A stretch of 64,000 bases of DNA, from positions 381,991 through 445,990 of the forward strand of contig NZ_RZOY02000006.1 in NCBI RefSeq assembly GCF_004022705.2. The letters are read 5' to 3'. Position numbers and translations under genes: made by a program. The DNA is from Mesorhizobium sp. M2D.F.Ca.ET.226.01.1.1 (lineage in GTDB: Bacteria; Pseudomonadota; Alphaproteobacteria; Rhizobiales; Rhizobiaceae). Under the pieces are notes generated by a model, which saw nothing but the letters and a program-made list of their open reading frames with translations, made no database searches and had not been told where the DNA came from. Below are positions 1 through 8,820 of this stretch, piece by piece; position 1 is the stretch's first letter; each line of letters begins with the position of its first letter.

Positions 1-1214
1 CGGAGCTGGAGGAAGCGGTGCTGATCGCCATGACCGGCTGCACCGGCCTGACCATGCCGGACCGGCCTTTCGAGGACCCGGCGACAAAAAAGCCGATCAT
101 GGCCAAGCCGAACCTCACCATGGCCGGCCGCACCGCCGGCAGCCCCGACAATGCGCAAGGCACGCATTTCTTCCTGATCAACGACTCAGGCACCTATTTC
201 CTGCGCAAGTTGCCGCCGCCCGCAGACGGCAACACGGCGTTCACCCCGGAGCGGCTGGTCGAGCGCGCGCGTGAGGCCAAAGTGAAGATCCTGGACAAGC
301 GGCTCGATGTCCCAGAAGGCAAGCGCGACTTTCCCGCCTATCTCGATTCCAACCGCTTCCTGTCGAACCTAGCGGGCACCACCATCCTGCTGCCCGTCGT
401 CGACCTCTCGCGCCAATACATCAACGGCATGATGTATCTTTTGACGCAGCCGGACGGCGCGCGTCCCAACATCGTCGACGACCGCAATTTCTATCGCTCG
501 GCCGGCGTCAAGCGCTGGGTGAAGAACGGCTTCCTCAACAAGGACTTGAAGATCCCGCTCGGCGCCATCGGCTCGCTACGCACGCAGATCGAGGCGGACT
601 TGCTCTTGCAAAACATCTTCCTTGTTGCCGATGCCATGGGGCTCGGCGCCTGGATCCACGGCTCGATCAGCCCGCCGGTGCTCGTCGGCGATCCGAAATT
701 CTCGAAGATCTACGGCCCCCTGCTCGGCTTCGATGTGGAGGTGCCGCGCTGGCGGCCGATGGACATTTTGCGCTGGCAGATACCGCTGCCGAAATACTCG
801 AACCTGCGCAGCAATCCGATCGGCCTGCGCTTCAAGGGCGAGCACCTGATCAAGGGCATGTCGCCGCCCTACTACGATACGATGGCCGACGCCGTCGCCG
901 AGGTGGTCGAGGCGAAGTTCGGCAAGAACGGGCTGTTCACCGACGAAAAACTGTTCGCCGAAATCTACAAGGGTGACTACGGCCATCGCTATCTCAGCGA
1001 AGCCGCCGTCTACACGCAGGACGTGATCGACTGCGTGCGCGACATCTGTACCTACATCTACAAGACTCACCGCCGCTTCCCGGCGCATTGCGACGCGATC
1101 CACGTGCCGGGCATCTGGCTGCAGGTGCACCATGTCGATGTCGGCTATTACCAGCGCTTCTTCCGCAACGGCCTGACCGACGCGCATGTCAACCACGCGC
1201 GCGACTGGCACTGA
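1..1214 (+). CDS. Unrecognised protein, 5' end outside the window
   Basis: The reading frame is open from the left edge (in frame from base 3) to a TGA, and codons before the first possible internal start (GTG at 18) still look coding, so the true start is probably upstream. About 400 residues are visible. I do not recognise the family firmly. The stretch LLLQNIFLVADAMGLGAWIHG (roughly residues 196-216 of the visible part) resembles the segment in nitroreductase-fold flavoproteins where an active-site helix precedes a G-x-G turn, but no other nitroreductase hallmark is obvious. No signal peptide or membrane segment is visible. It converges on the phosphonate transporter genes, whose last stop lies 4 bases away on the other strand, so it is a separate unit and need not be involved in phosphonate use. 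Confidence 0.7.
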   Translation, partial: ELEEAVLIAMTGCTGLTMPDRPFEDPATKKPIMAKPNLTMAGRTAGSPDNAQGTHFFLINDSGTYFLRKLPPPADGNTAFTPERLVERAREAKVKILDKRLDVPEGKRDFPAYLDSNRFLSNLAGTTILLPVVDLSRQYINGMMYLLTQPDGARPNIVDDRNFYRSAGVKRWVKNGFLNKDLKIPLGAIGSLRTQIEADLLLQNIFLVADAMGLGAWIHGSISPPVLVGDPKFSKIYGPLLGFDVEVPRWRPMDILRWQIPLPKYSNLRSNPIGLRFKGEHLIKGMSPPYYDTMADAVAEVVEAKFGKNGLFTDEKLFAEIYKGDYGHRYLSEAAVYTQDVIDCVRDICTYIYKTHRRFPAHCDAIHVPGIWLQVHHVDVGYYQRFFRNGLTDAHVNHARDWH

Positions 1215-1218
1215 CGCT

Positions 1219-2016
1219 CTATGATCTCGTCTGACGGCCGGCGACGCGTTCGAGCCCGAGCAACAGGACAAGCGTCACTGCGACCAGCACCATTGTCAGC
1301 GCAGCGCCGGCAAAAACATCGCCGCGATCGGTGAGGCTGAAGATCGAGACCGGCAGTGTCACCCAGCCCGGCGGATAGACCATCACCGTCGCGCCAAGCT
1401 CGCCCATCGACAATGCGAAGCTTAGGCCGAAGGCGGCGACCAGATAAGGCGCGAGCAGCGGCAGCGTGACGTGCCATAGCCGGTAGGCCGGACGCGCGCC
1501 GAGGCTCGACGCCACCTGTTCGAAATCGGGCGAAAGCCGCGCCAGCCCGGCCGAGACATTGCCGAAGGTGAAAGCCGAGATCAGCACGAAATGCGCAACC
1601 ATGACGATGGCGATCGTGCCGTTGAGGAGCAGCGGCGGATGGCTGAAGGCCACCAGCAGGCCAAGGCCGACGGACACCGAAGGCACCGCACTCGGAATGA
1701 AGAACAGCACGCCGAGCACCCGCGCCAGCGTCGCGTCCTGCACGCGCAGCGCAAGCGCTGCCCAGGTGCCGCTGACCAGCGCCAGCGCGCTGGCCAGGAA
1801 GCCGGTGATGAGGCTGGCGTTGACCGCGTTCCACGCCGCGCCGCGCACGACATTGCTGTAATGCTCGATCGTGAGCCCGCTCGGCAGCACGCCGTTCCAT
1901 TGCTCGGCCAGACTGGAGAGCAGGATGACGGCGAGCGGAGCGAGAAACAACACGCCGAACAGCAGTGCGAAGACTGCCCAAATCAGCATTCGACCGGGAC
2001 GCGACCAGACCAGCAT
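1219..2016 (-). CDS. phnV: 2-aminoethylphosphonate ABC transporter permease PhnV
   Basis: Inner-membrane permease of 265 residues, last gene of the phnSTUV set that imports 2-aminoethylphosphonate. An N-terminal membrane span (WAVFALLFGVLFLAPLAVIL) is followed by about five more hydrophobic segments. The inner-membrane permease signature that docks on the ATPase is visible as SLGARPAYRLWHVTLPLLAP near residue 175. The ATG at 2016 is chosen because it lies 2 bases after the stop of the preceding permease gene; the longer frame upstream is out-of-frame shadow of that gene. Assignment as PhnV rather than a generic spermidine/iron-type permease rests on its neighbours PhnS, PhnT and PhnU and the catabolic phnWAY genes upstream. 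Confidence 0.88.
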   Translation of the reverse strand: MLVWSRPGRMLIWAVFALLFGVLFLAPLAVILLSSLAEQWNGVLPSGLTIEHYSNVVRGAAWNAVNASLITGFLASALALVSGTWAALALRVQDATLARVLGVLFFIPSAVPSVSVGLGLLVAFSHPPLLLNGTIAIVMVAHFVLISAFTFGNVSAGLARLSPDFEQVASSLGARPAYRLWHVTLPLLAPYLVAAFGLSFALSMGELGATVMVYPPGWVTLPVSIFSLTDRGDVFAGAALTMVLVAVTLVLLLGLERVAGRQTRS

Positions 2017-2018
2017 GG

Positions 2019-2879
2019 CTACATCCCCATACGGCCGGCGGCGAAGCGGTAGAGGCCGAACAGCCCCAGCGACAGCGCGATGTTGATGACCGCGATGATG
2101 CAGGCGACCTGATAGGCCGATTCCTGGATGGCCTTGCTGTAGATCAGCAGCGGCAACGTGATGACGCCCTTGGCGCCGATGAACAGCACGATGCCAAACT
2201 CGTTGACGGTCAGCAGCAGGCAGAGACTCCCGCCGGCGATCAGCGCAGGCACAGCCGCCGGCAGAATGACCTGGCGCACGATCCTGAACGGTCGCGCGCC
2301 GAGCACGCTCGCCGCTTCGATCTGGCCGCGATCGACCAGCGAAAAGGCCGCAAGCAGCGGACGCAGCACGAAGGGCGAGTAGACGGTGACCTCGGCCAGC
2401 ACCACGCCCCAGGTCGAGTAGAGAAAATCGACCGGCGGCGCCCGCAGCGAGAACACTTCCATCAGCCCGGCATTGAGCATGCCAGCCGAACCGTAGAGGA
2501 AGGTGAAGGCAAGCGTCACCAGGAAGGTCGGCAAAGCGATGAAAGTGTCGATCAATCGGGCAATGACGCCGCTGCCGGGAAACGGCACGAAGGCGAGGAT
2601 CAGGCCGAGCACGAGCCCGACGATCAGGCATCCGGCGGTCGCCGCGACCGAAATGGTGATGGTGTTGAGGAGCGCGTTGAGGAAGAAGCGCGCATGCAGC
2701 ACCCGCGCGAATTCGGCGACATTGGCCATGCCGCTGTCGTCGAGAAAGGCCTGCTGGACGATCAGCACCAGCGGGTAGAAGAACAGCAGCGCCAGCAGCG
2801 CCGCCGGCGGCACGATCCAGAACCGGCCTGGCACTCTTCTCAGTGCCGGCGAGGCGGGAAGGACGGCCGCCTCAGCCAC
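2019..2879 (-). CDS. phnU: 2-aminoethylphosphonate ABC transporter permease PhnU
   Basis: Second permease of the AEP importer, 286 residues, with about six membrane spans (first one FWIVPPAALLALLFFYPLVLIV near residues 20-41) and the ATPase-docking loop SVLGARPFRIVRQVILPAAVP near residue 190. The GTG start at 2879 overlaps the end of the ATPase gene by 8 bases, which implies translational coupling. PhnU and PhnV would form a heterodimeric channel. The protein resembles the iron(III)/spermidine/putrescine class of permeases, as PhnU proteins of phosphonate-using proteobacteria do; operon context supplies the substrate. Confidence 0.88.
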   Translation of the reverse strand: MAEAAVLPASPALRRVPGRFWIVPPAALLALLFFYPLVLIVQQAFLDDSGMANVAEFARVLHARFFLNALLNTITISVAATAGCLIVGLVLGLILAFVPFPGSGVIARLIDTFIALPTFLVTLAFTFLYGSAGMLNAGLMEVFSLRAPPVDFLYSTWGVVLAEVTVYSPFVLRPLLAAFSLVDRGQIEAASVLGARPFRIVRQVILPAAVPALIAGGSLCLLLTVNEFGIVLFIGAKGVITLPLLIYSKAIQESAYQVACIIAVINIALSLGLFGLYRFAAGRMGM

Positions 2880-4020
2880 GGACGTCTTCTGGAACGAGCG
2901 AGGTATCGCCGGGCGTGAAGAACAGCGGCATGGCCGAGCCGCGCTCCGGCAGGCTGACCGGCAGCCTGGTCGCCGAGACGCGCACCGGCGTGCCGTCGAC
3001 GTCGAGCACCAGATGCGTGAGCTCGCCCTGCCAATGCACTTCCCTCAGCGTGCCGACGATCCTGTTGGTGTGCTCCTCGTCGCCGGTGAGGCTGAGGTGC
3101 TGCGGCCGGATGCAGAGCAAGGTCTTGTCCCCCGGCTTTTCACCGCGCGCGACGCCGGCGAGCACGGCATCGCCGAGCTTTGCGGTGGCCAGCCCCTTCG
3201 GTCCGGCGGCGCCTTCGGCAACGGTGACCGGCAAAAGATTGGCACGGCCGAGGAACTCAGCCGTGAAGCGGTTCGGCGGCCGGCGGTAGAGCTCGGCCGT
3301 CGGTCCGTGCGAGGACACCCTGCCGTCGCGCATGATGGCGATCTTGTCGGCGAGCGTCAGCGCTTCGGTCTGGTCGTGCGTGACATAGAGGATCGTCAGG
3401 CCCGGCAGGTCGCGATGCAGCTTGGCGATCTCCTCGACCATGTTGCGCCGGATCTGGGCGTCGAGCGCCGATAGCGGCTCGTCGAGCAGAAGCACGCGCG
3501 GCCTGACCGCCAAAGCGCGGGCGATCGCAACGCGCTGCTGCTGGCCGCCGGACAGCTCGCGCGGGTAACGTTTGGAGAAACCGGACATGCCGACGGTGGC
3601 AAGCGAGTCTTTCACGCGCTCGCCGATCAGCGCCTTGTCGGCGCCTTGGGCCCGCAGGCCAAAGGCGACGTTGTCCTCGACCCGCATATGCGGAAACAGC
3701 GCGTAGTTCTGCACCACCATGCCAAGCCCCCGCTCATAGGGCGGAAGATCGGTGACGTCGGTGGCGCCGATGCGGATGCGTCCGCTTGCCGGCCTGACAA
3801 AACCGGCGACGGCCCTGAGTGCCGTCGTCTTGCCGGAGCCGGAAGGTCCGATCATCGCCAGGATCTCGCCCGGCGCGATGTCGAGCGTCAGCGGATGTAA
3901 GACGACATGGGCGCCATAGGCGACGCTCACCTTGTCGAAGTGGACATTGGAGCCGGCGCCGCGAATTTTCGCGGCGTCGACGTCCATGACATTGCTTCCC
4001 GTGAATGCGGGCACCGACAT
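2872..4020 (-). CDS. phnT: 2-aminoethylphosphonate ABC transporter ATP-binding protein PhnT
   Basis: Cytoplasmic ATPase of 382 residues that energises the AEP importer. Visible motifs are Walker A GPSGSGKTT, Q-loop region VVQNYALFPHMRV, signature ELSGGQQQRVAIARAL, Walker B VLLLDEPLSALD and switch His in YVTHDQTEALTL. The C-terminal third (after about residue 245) is a TOBE/MOP-like regulatory domain as in PotA/FbpC-type ATPases. The ATG at 4020 is preferred over an upstream GTG at 4044 because a GGAGGA ribosome site precedes it by about 7 bases. It follows phnS by 31 bases and overlaps phnU. Confidence 0.9.
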   Translation of the reverse strand: MSVPAFTGSNVMDVDAAKIRGAGSNVHFDKVSVAYGAHVVLHPLTLDIAPGEILAMIGPSGSGKTTALRAVAGFVRPASGRIRIGATDVTDLPPYERGLGMVVQNYALFPHMRVEDNVAFGLRAQGADKALIGERVKDSLATVGMSGFSKRYPRELSGGQQQRVAIARALAVRPRVLLLDEPLSALDAQIRRNMVEEIAKLHRDLPGLTILYVTHDQTEALTLADKIAIMRDGRVSSHGPTAELYRRPPNRFTAEFLGRANLLPVTVAEGAAGPKGLATAKLGDAVLAGVARGEKPGDKTLLCIRPQHLSLTGDEEHTNRIVGTLREVHWQGELTHLVLDVDGTPVRVSATRLPVSLPERGSAMPLFFTPGDTSLVPEDVRG

Positions 4021-4051
4021 GGCTGGTCCTCCGGATTGGGTCACCAGGAGA

Positions 4052-5083
4052 TCAACTTCCGGTCGCTTCGTTCCACTTCTTGACGTAGTCGGGCAGCTTG
4101 GTCAGCGCGTCGTCCCAGTTCGGCGCCCAGATGGTCACGCCCTTCATGGCGTCCTGCAACTTGCCGAAATTGGCGTCGTCCGGCTTGACATCCTTGCGGG
4201 CCGGCAGGCCGAGCGCGACAGAGCTCACCGTCGACTGCGCTTCCTTGGAGAGCAGGAATTCGATCAGCTTCTTGCCGTTGTCGCCATTGGGCGCGCCGGT
4301 GACCAGGCCGATCTCGTAGGGCAGCGCGAAGGTCGAGCGGCTGCCGTCCGGGCCGGCGGGCCAGAACACCTTGATATTGGGGTTGTCGGCCATTTGCGAC
4401 ATGTTCATCTGCAGGTCGCCATTGGCGACATGCAGCTCGCCCTTGTTGACCAGCGCCGTCAGCTTGCCGGTGGAGGCGGACGGGCCGACATTGTTGTCCT
4501 GCAGCTTCTTCATGAAGCCGAAGCCCGCCTCCTCGCCGCCGAAGGCGTGGATAATCTGCAACATCACGGCGGTACCGTCGCCGGCCTGGCCGGGCGTCGA
4601 ATACTGGATCTTGCCCTTGAACTTCGGATCGAGCAGGTCGTCATAGCTCTTCGGCGCTTCCGACAGCACCGAGCTGTTGTAGATGAAGTTCATGTAGTTG
4701 TTGACCAGCGGCCGGTACTTGTCGGTGCCGCCGTCGATCTGGTCGGATCCTTGCGGCTTGAAATCCTGCAGCAGGCCGTCGGCGGCGGCGCGCTGGATGA
4801 AGGGCGGCAGGGTTACGAGGACATCGGCCTGCGGGTTCGACTTCTCCTTGGCGACGCGCTCGACGACACCGCCCGAACCACCCTCGATATACTGCACGGT
4901 GATGCCGGTGGCCTTGGTGAAGGCGGCGAATTCGGTCTCGTACCAGCTGCCATTGCCGTCATGCAGGCCATCGGCCGAATAGATGGTGACGACGCCGTCG
5001 GCGAAGGCCGGCGCGACGAGCGCCGAAGAGCCGAGCAGCGCCGAGGCGAAGGTTATAGCTATGGCAAGATTTCGCGATTTCAT
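4052..5083 (-). CDS. phnS: 2-aminoethylphosphonate-binding periplasmic protein PhnS
   Basis: Periplasmic substrate-binding protein of 343 residues. The N-terminus is a clear Sec signal (charged MKSRNLA, hydrophobic core, cleavage after PAFA at about residue 28). The mature part starts [19 protein letters not shown], typical of the extracellular solute-binding type 1 PhnS group; a Gly/Ser-rich phosphonate-contact region is plausible at [11 protein letters not shown]. It is the first gene of phnSTUV and has a 256-base AT-rich upstream region with candidate control sites, so the transporter probably has its own promoter in addition to any read-through from the catabolic genes. Confidence 0.9.
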   Translation of the reverse strand: MKSRNLAIAITFASALLGSSALVAPAFADGVVTIYSADGLHDGNGSWYETEFAAFTKATGITVQYIEGGSGGVVERVAKEKSNPQADVLVTLPPFIQRAAADGLLQDFKPQGSDQIDGGTDKYRPLVNNYMNFIYNSSVLSEAPKSYDDLLDPKFKGKIQYSTPGQAGDGTAVMLQIIHAFGGEEAGFGFMKKLQDNNVGPSASTGKLTALVNKGELHVANGDLQMNMSQMADNPNIKVFWPAGPDGSRSTFALPYEIGLVTGAPNGDNGKKLIEFLLSKEAQSTVSSVALGLPARKDVKPDDANFGKLQDAMKGVTIWAPNWDDALTKLPDYVKKWNEATGS

Positions 5084-5211
5084 GTCAGTTCCCCTGTGAT
5101 GGAAGGCACATCCTGCGACGCGCTCTTGGTCGCGCTGACTGATCCGCTACGAGCGGCTTGGCGCTGGTGCGTGTCGTCGTTGTGCCAACTTTGGGGGTCG
5201 CCAATCGATAA

Positions 5212-5272
5212 GTAAAATCTATTTATTTTATGACAAGCAAAATTCATCTGATACTTGTCATGGAACTGTCGC
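5212..5272. promoter_or_regulatory. Candidate control region of phnSTUV: AT-rich motif, 8-bp dyad, possible Pho box
   Basis: The intergenic stretch upstream of phnS is strikingly AT-rich compared with its surroundings. It contains GTAAAATC-TATTTATTTTAT (5212-5231), similar to a motif in the phnW/lysR interval, a perfect 8-bp inverted repeat ATGACAAG...CTTGTCAT (5230-5237 and 5254-5261), and TTGTCATGGAACTGTCGC (5255-5272), which agrees with the rhizobial Pho-box pattern CTGTCAT-N4-CTGTCAY at about 14 of 18 positions. The Pho-box-like repeat points away from phnS, which weakens that reading. The other bases between 5084 and 5339 show nothing further. Confidence 0.4.
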
Positions 5273-5339
5273 ATGCCCGCTGCGGGCGCGATTTTGCCGG
5301 CGCCCCCGATTTCATTTCCCTTCGGAAACAGCGGATTTT

Positions 5340-6350
5340 TCAGCGAAATTCGACGCCGGACGTCTGCGCCCGCAAGCGCGGATCGTGCGAGCGGATGATC
5401 ACCGGCCGACCGTCGAGCACCTCGAAACAGCGGGCCAAAGTGTCATCCTCGAGCCGTCGCATCGCCTCATGCGTGAAGAAGGTCAGATGCGGAAACAGGA
5501 TCACATTGTCGCGATCGAAAAGCGCGCTCATCGGATGGCCGGACCTCGCCAGCGGCTCCAGCGAATAGACGTCGAGCCCAGCGCCCGCGATGCGCCCGGC
5601 AAGGATCGCTTCAACGAGTGCGGCCTCATCGATCAGCGCGCCGCGCGACACGTTGACGAGGACGGCCGAAGGCTTCATGCAAGCGAGTTCTTCTTTGCCG
5701 ATCAGGCCGCGCGTCTCATCGTTCAGAACGCAGTGGATCGAGACGAAGTCGCAGACCCGCAGCATGCCGTGCAGATCGTCGACCTTCTCGATCCCGGCGG
5801 CGTGCATCGTCGCCGCGTCGACGCCGGGATCGAAGCCGAGCACCCGCGCCCGGAATCCCTGCCCCGCCATGCGCGCCATGCTTCGGCCGATCTTGCCGCA
5901 GCCGACCAGGCCGAGCGTCGAGCCTGAAATGTCGCGGCCGAGCCAGCGCTGCTCCGGCCAGACCCAGCCGTCGCGCGCAACCGCCGCGGTGATCGCCGGC
6001 AGCCGTTTCACCAGCCCGATCGTCAGCGCGAAGGCGCCCTCGGCAACCGTCTCTTCGGCATATTCGGGAACATTGACGACTGGAATGCCGCGCCGCATCG
6101 CCGCCTTTATGTCGATGGCATCGATGCCGACGCCGTATTTGACGATGCCCTTGAGGTGTTGCGCCGCCTCGATGACCCGCGCGGTGATCGGCGTGTAGCA
6201 CATCAGGATAAGGTCGGCGTCGGCAACCGCCGCCATCAGTTCGGCTTCCGGGATGCCGTCCGGCAGCGTCAATAGTTCGACGCCGCGCGCCTTCAGGCCC
6301 GCATCGATGCCAGGGCATTCGAGCTCCCTGTCGGTGCGGACAGCTTTCAT
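5340..6350 (-). CDS. D-isomer-specific 2-hydroxyacid dehydrogenase in the phosphonate operon
   Basis: NAD-dependent dehydrogenase of 336 residues. The Rossmann motif GLVGCGKIG is near residue 170. The catalytic triad is seen as Arg in NVSRGALIDE, Glu in LDVYSLEPLA and His in ILFPHLTFFT, in family order and spacing. It reduces a 2-keto acid or oxidises a D-2-hydroxy acid; the substrate cannot be read from sequence. The gene starts 3 bases after the stop of the pbfA-like gene and ends 256 bases before phnS, so it is very probably co-transcribed with the phosphonate genes. A role on a phosphonate analogue of a hydroxy acid (for example phosphonopyruvate/phosphonolactate) is a guess from context. 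It does not look like phosphite dehydrogenase PtxD. Confidence 0.85.
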   Translation of the reverse strand: MKAVRTDRELECPGIDAGLKARGVELLTLPDGIPEAELMAAVADADLILMCYTPITARVIEAAQHLKGIVKYGVGIDAIDIKAAMRRGIPVVNVPEYAEETVAEGAFALTIGLVKRLPAITAAVARDGWVWPEQRWLGRDISGSTLGLVGCGKIGRSMARMAGQGFRARVLGFDPGVDAATMHAAGIEKVDDLHGMLRVCDFVSIHCVLNDETRGLIGKEELACMKPSAVLVNVSRGALIDEAALVEAILAGRIAGAGLDVYSLEPLARSGHPMSALFDRDNVILFPHLTFFTHEAMRRLEDDTLARCFEVLDGRPVIIRSHDPRLRAQTSGVEFR

Positions 6351-6353
6351 CGC

Positions 6354-7700
6354 TCAGGCCGCCAACACGGCGGCTTCGACGATATCGAGCGCGCGGTCGA
6401 GATCAGCGCGCGCAATCACCAGCGGCGGCGACAGCGTCAGCACATTGCCCTGGCTGATCTTGAAGCTCAGCCCTTCGTCGAGGCAGCGGTAATAGATGTT
6501 CTCGGCAAGCGCGCACGCCGGCGCGCGGCTGGCCTTGTCCTCGACCATCTCGACGCCAAACATCAGCCCCCTGCCCCGGACGTCGCCGACGAAAGGCGAG
6601 CGCTGCATAAGGTCGTTCATGCGGGCGAGCGCATAAGCGCCGAGTTCGGCCGAGCGTTCGACGAGGCCTTCCTCGCGAATGATGGCGATGGTGGTGAGCG
6701 CGGCGCGCGCGGTGACCGGGTTCTTCTCATGCGTATAGTGACCGATCGCATAGTCGCCGGCGACGTCGAGGTCGCGCCGGGCGATCACCGAGGCGATCGG
6801 CAGGATGCCGCCGCCGAGCGATTTGCCGAGCACGAGGATGTCGGGCGTCACGCCGTCATGTTCCGAGGCGAAGAATTTTCCGGTCTTGCCGAGGCCGGTC
6901 GGAATCTCGTCGAAGATCAACAACGTGCCATGCCGGTTACAGGCCTCGCGCACCGCTTTCCAGAAGCCGGGCGCCGGCACCAGCGGCGTCGCGCGCATCG
7001 GCTCGGCGATGAAAGCGGCGAAGTCGCCCTCGCGGCCCAGCACATATGAGATCATGCTGGCGCAGGCGCGGGCCGACTCCTCCAGCGAGTTGGTGCCGTA
7101 CGGACAATTGTGCGGCGCCCAAGGCGCGACATGCTCGGTGCCGGGCAAAAGCGGCCCGGCAATGCCGGAACGGAACGTCGCCTCGCCGCCGACGCTGGAT
7201 GCGCCGAAACCGGCGCCGTGGAACGCGTCCCAGAAGGACAGCGTCTTGAACCGGCCGGTCGCCGCGCGCGCCAATTTCAGCGACACCTCGATCGCGTCGG
7301 AGCCGCCGGTCGTGAACAGCACCTTGCCAAGGTCGCCCGGCGCCAGCGCGCCCAGCGTCTCGGCCAATTCCACCGCCGGCTCGCAGGTGAAACGGCGCGG
7401 CGCGAACGGCAGTTCGTCCATCTGCCTGGCGATGGCTTCCTTGAGGCGCGGATGGCCGTAGCCGATATGGTGGACGCTGTTGCCGTGGAAATCCATGTAA
7501 CGGCGTCCGGCGGTGTCCTCGATCCAGATGCCTTCCGCCTTGGCGATGGCCGAGACGCAGGGGCTGGACAGGCTCTGGTGGAGGAAGGCATCGGCGTCGC
7601 GCCGCAGAAGTTCCTGCGACGGCGCATGGCTCTGCTTGACGCTCCATTCCTGTCGTGCCGCCGCCTTGTTGGATTCGCCTTCGGTATGGACGAGCGTCAT
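6354..7700 (-). CDS. pbfA: Class III PLP enzyme, probable (R)-1-hydroxy-2-aminoethylphosphonate ammonia-lyase (PbfA-like)
   Basis: PLP-dependent fold-type I protein of 448 residues in the class III aminotransferase family. The PLP-site Asp is in LLIFDEIPTGLGKTG and the Schiff-base Lys in ILVLGKSLGGGILPIA. Established knowledge: PbfA proteins of this family, found beside phnW/phnY, are not transaminases but lyases that convert (R)-1-hydroxy-AEP to phosphonoacetaldehyde and ammonia. The position between an FAD oxidoreductase and phn genes strongly favours that function. The start ATG overlaps the stop of the FAD gene by 4 bases (ATGA), so the two are translationally coupled. An ordinary AEP or 4-aminobutyrate transaminase activity is the alternative. 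Confidence 0.8.
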   Translation of the reverse strand: MTLVHTEGESNKAAARQEWSVKQSHAPSQELLRRDADAFLHQSLSSPCVSAIAKAEGIWIEDTAGRRYMDFHGNSVHHIGYGHPRLKEAIARQMDELPFAPRRFTCEPAVELAETLGALAPGDLGKVLFTTGGSDAIEVSLKLARAATGRFKTLSFWDAFHGAGFGASSVGGEATFRSGIAGPLLPGTEHVAPWAPHNCPYGTNSLEESARACASMISYVLGREGDFAAFIAEPMRATPLVPAPGFWKAVREACNRHGTLLIFDEIPTGLGKTGKFFASEHDGVTPDILVLGKSLGGGILPIASVIARRDLDVAGDYAIGHYTHEKNPVTARAALTTIAIIREEGLVERSAELGAYALARMNDLMQRSPFVGDVRGRGLMFGVEMVEDKASRAPACALAENIYYRCLDEGLSFKISQGNVLTLSPPLVIARADLDRALDIVEAAVLAA

Positions 7701-8815
7701 TGGCCGAACAACTCCGTTATGGTCTCTTCGCCGAGCCCGAAGCCGGTGCTGGCGCCGGTGCCGCTGGTGACGATCACCAGCCGCACGTCGTCATGCGGCG
7801 CATCGCGCATGACCGCATTCTTCGCCGAGGCGTAGCTGCCGGTCCAACGCGCCAGAACGTCCGGCACCTTTCCGAACAATGTCCTGAACTCATCGAGGAT
7901 CATCTGGTCGACGGCCTCCGATCCGAATGGATCGAGCGACAGCCCGTAATGGTGGGAATCGCCGACGACGAGCGAACCGTCGGCGCTCTGCACGACGATC
8001 AGGTGAACGCCATTGGCCAGCGCCGCCCCGCGCTCCTCGCTCAATTTCTCCCGCAGCGCACCGGCCTCGGGCAGAGCGGCGAAGCCGATGTAGCGCAGGA
8101 GGCTGAGATCGGACATCAGCGCCGACTGAAGCTTGAAACCGGGGTCGGCCAGCCGCAGCATCTGCAGCTTGCAGCGCTGCACGCCGTGCTTCGCGATCAG
8201 CTTCGGATAAAGCGAAGAGAAATCGTCGCCGGGACAGACGACGACCTTTTGAGCATGAACACGCCCCGCGCTGGTTTCGACGAAAGGCGGCGCGATCTCG
8301 GTAGCCGAGATGCCGGTGCGGAAGACCACGCCATGCTTCTGCGCCAGGAACAACGCCAGCCGCGGCAGCACCTCGCGCGATTCCACACGCAATTCGAACA
8401 GGCTGTAGAGGCCACCGATGATCGCCGTCTCATCGAGGCCGGGTTGCTGCGCGGCTGCTTCCCGCGCCGTCAGCAGCCTGCACTCGGTGCCATGCTCGCC
8501 AGCCTTGAAGGTCTCGAGCAAGGCAAGTGCTTCCGGCCGCTGCGCCGCGATCAGCTTGCCGCGATGCAGGATATCCAGCCGCGCCTCCTGCGCCAGCTCA
8601 AGCCAGATTTCGCGGCTGCGTTCCGCCAGGCGGCGCGACGGCCCCGGCTCCTGCCCGGTGACAACGACGAGGCCGAAATTGCGCATCGAAGCGCCGTTGG
8701 CTTTCTGGTCGCGGTCGATGACGACGACGCGCAACCCGCGTCGCGCCGCTGCCAAGGCATGAGCCAGCCCGATTATGCCGGAGCCGACGACGGCAAGGTC
8801 GAAACTGTCTTTCAC
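7697..8815 (-). CDS. FAD-dependent amine oxidoreductase of phosphonate clusters (PbfC/PbfD or TIGR03364 type)
   Basis: Flavoprotein of about 372 residues of the DAO/GlyOx (DadA-like) class. The N-terminal dinucleotide site is DLAVVGSGIIGLAHALAAARRG followed by an acidic strand end VVVIDRD, both within the first 40 residues. Near residue 45, GASMRNFGLV matches the substrate/flavin loop of phosphonate-associated members. Known relatives next to phnW/phnY oxidise AEP or N-methyl-AEP to phosphonoacetaldehyde with release of the amine. The GTG at 8815 is chosen because it begins 5 bases after the phnY stop and directly precedes the Rossmann strand; the longer frame runs through phnY. Which of AEP or its N-methyl form is preferred cannot be told. 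Confidence 0.8.
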   Translation of the reverse strand: MKDSFDLAVVGSGIIGLAHALAAARRGLRVVVIDRDQKANGASMRNFGLVVVTGQEPGPSRRLAERSREIWLELAQEARLDILHRGKLIAAQRPEALALLETFKAGEHGTECRLLTAREAAAQQPGLDETAIIGGLYSLFELRVESREVLPRLALFLAQKHGVVFRTGISATEIAPPFVETSAGRVHAQKVVVCPGDDFSSLYPKLIAKHGVQRCKLQMLRLADPGFKLQSALMSDLSLLRYIGFAALPEAGALREKLSEERGAALANGVHLIVVQSADGSLVVGDSHHYGLSLDPFGSEAVDQMILDEFRTLFGKVPDVLARWTGSYASAKNAVMRDAPHDDVRLVIVTSGTGASTGFGLGEETITELFGQ

Positions 8816-8820
8816 GGCAG

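Noticed and set aside
5340..6350. Phosphite dehydrogenase PtxD as identity of the 2-hydroxyacid dehydrogenase
   Set aside because: Length and family agree and context is phosphorus-related, but there is no ptxABC transporter and the sequence around substrate residues does not look like PtxD.
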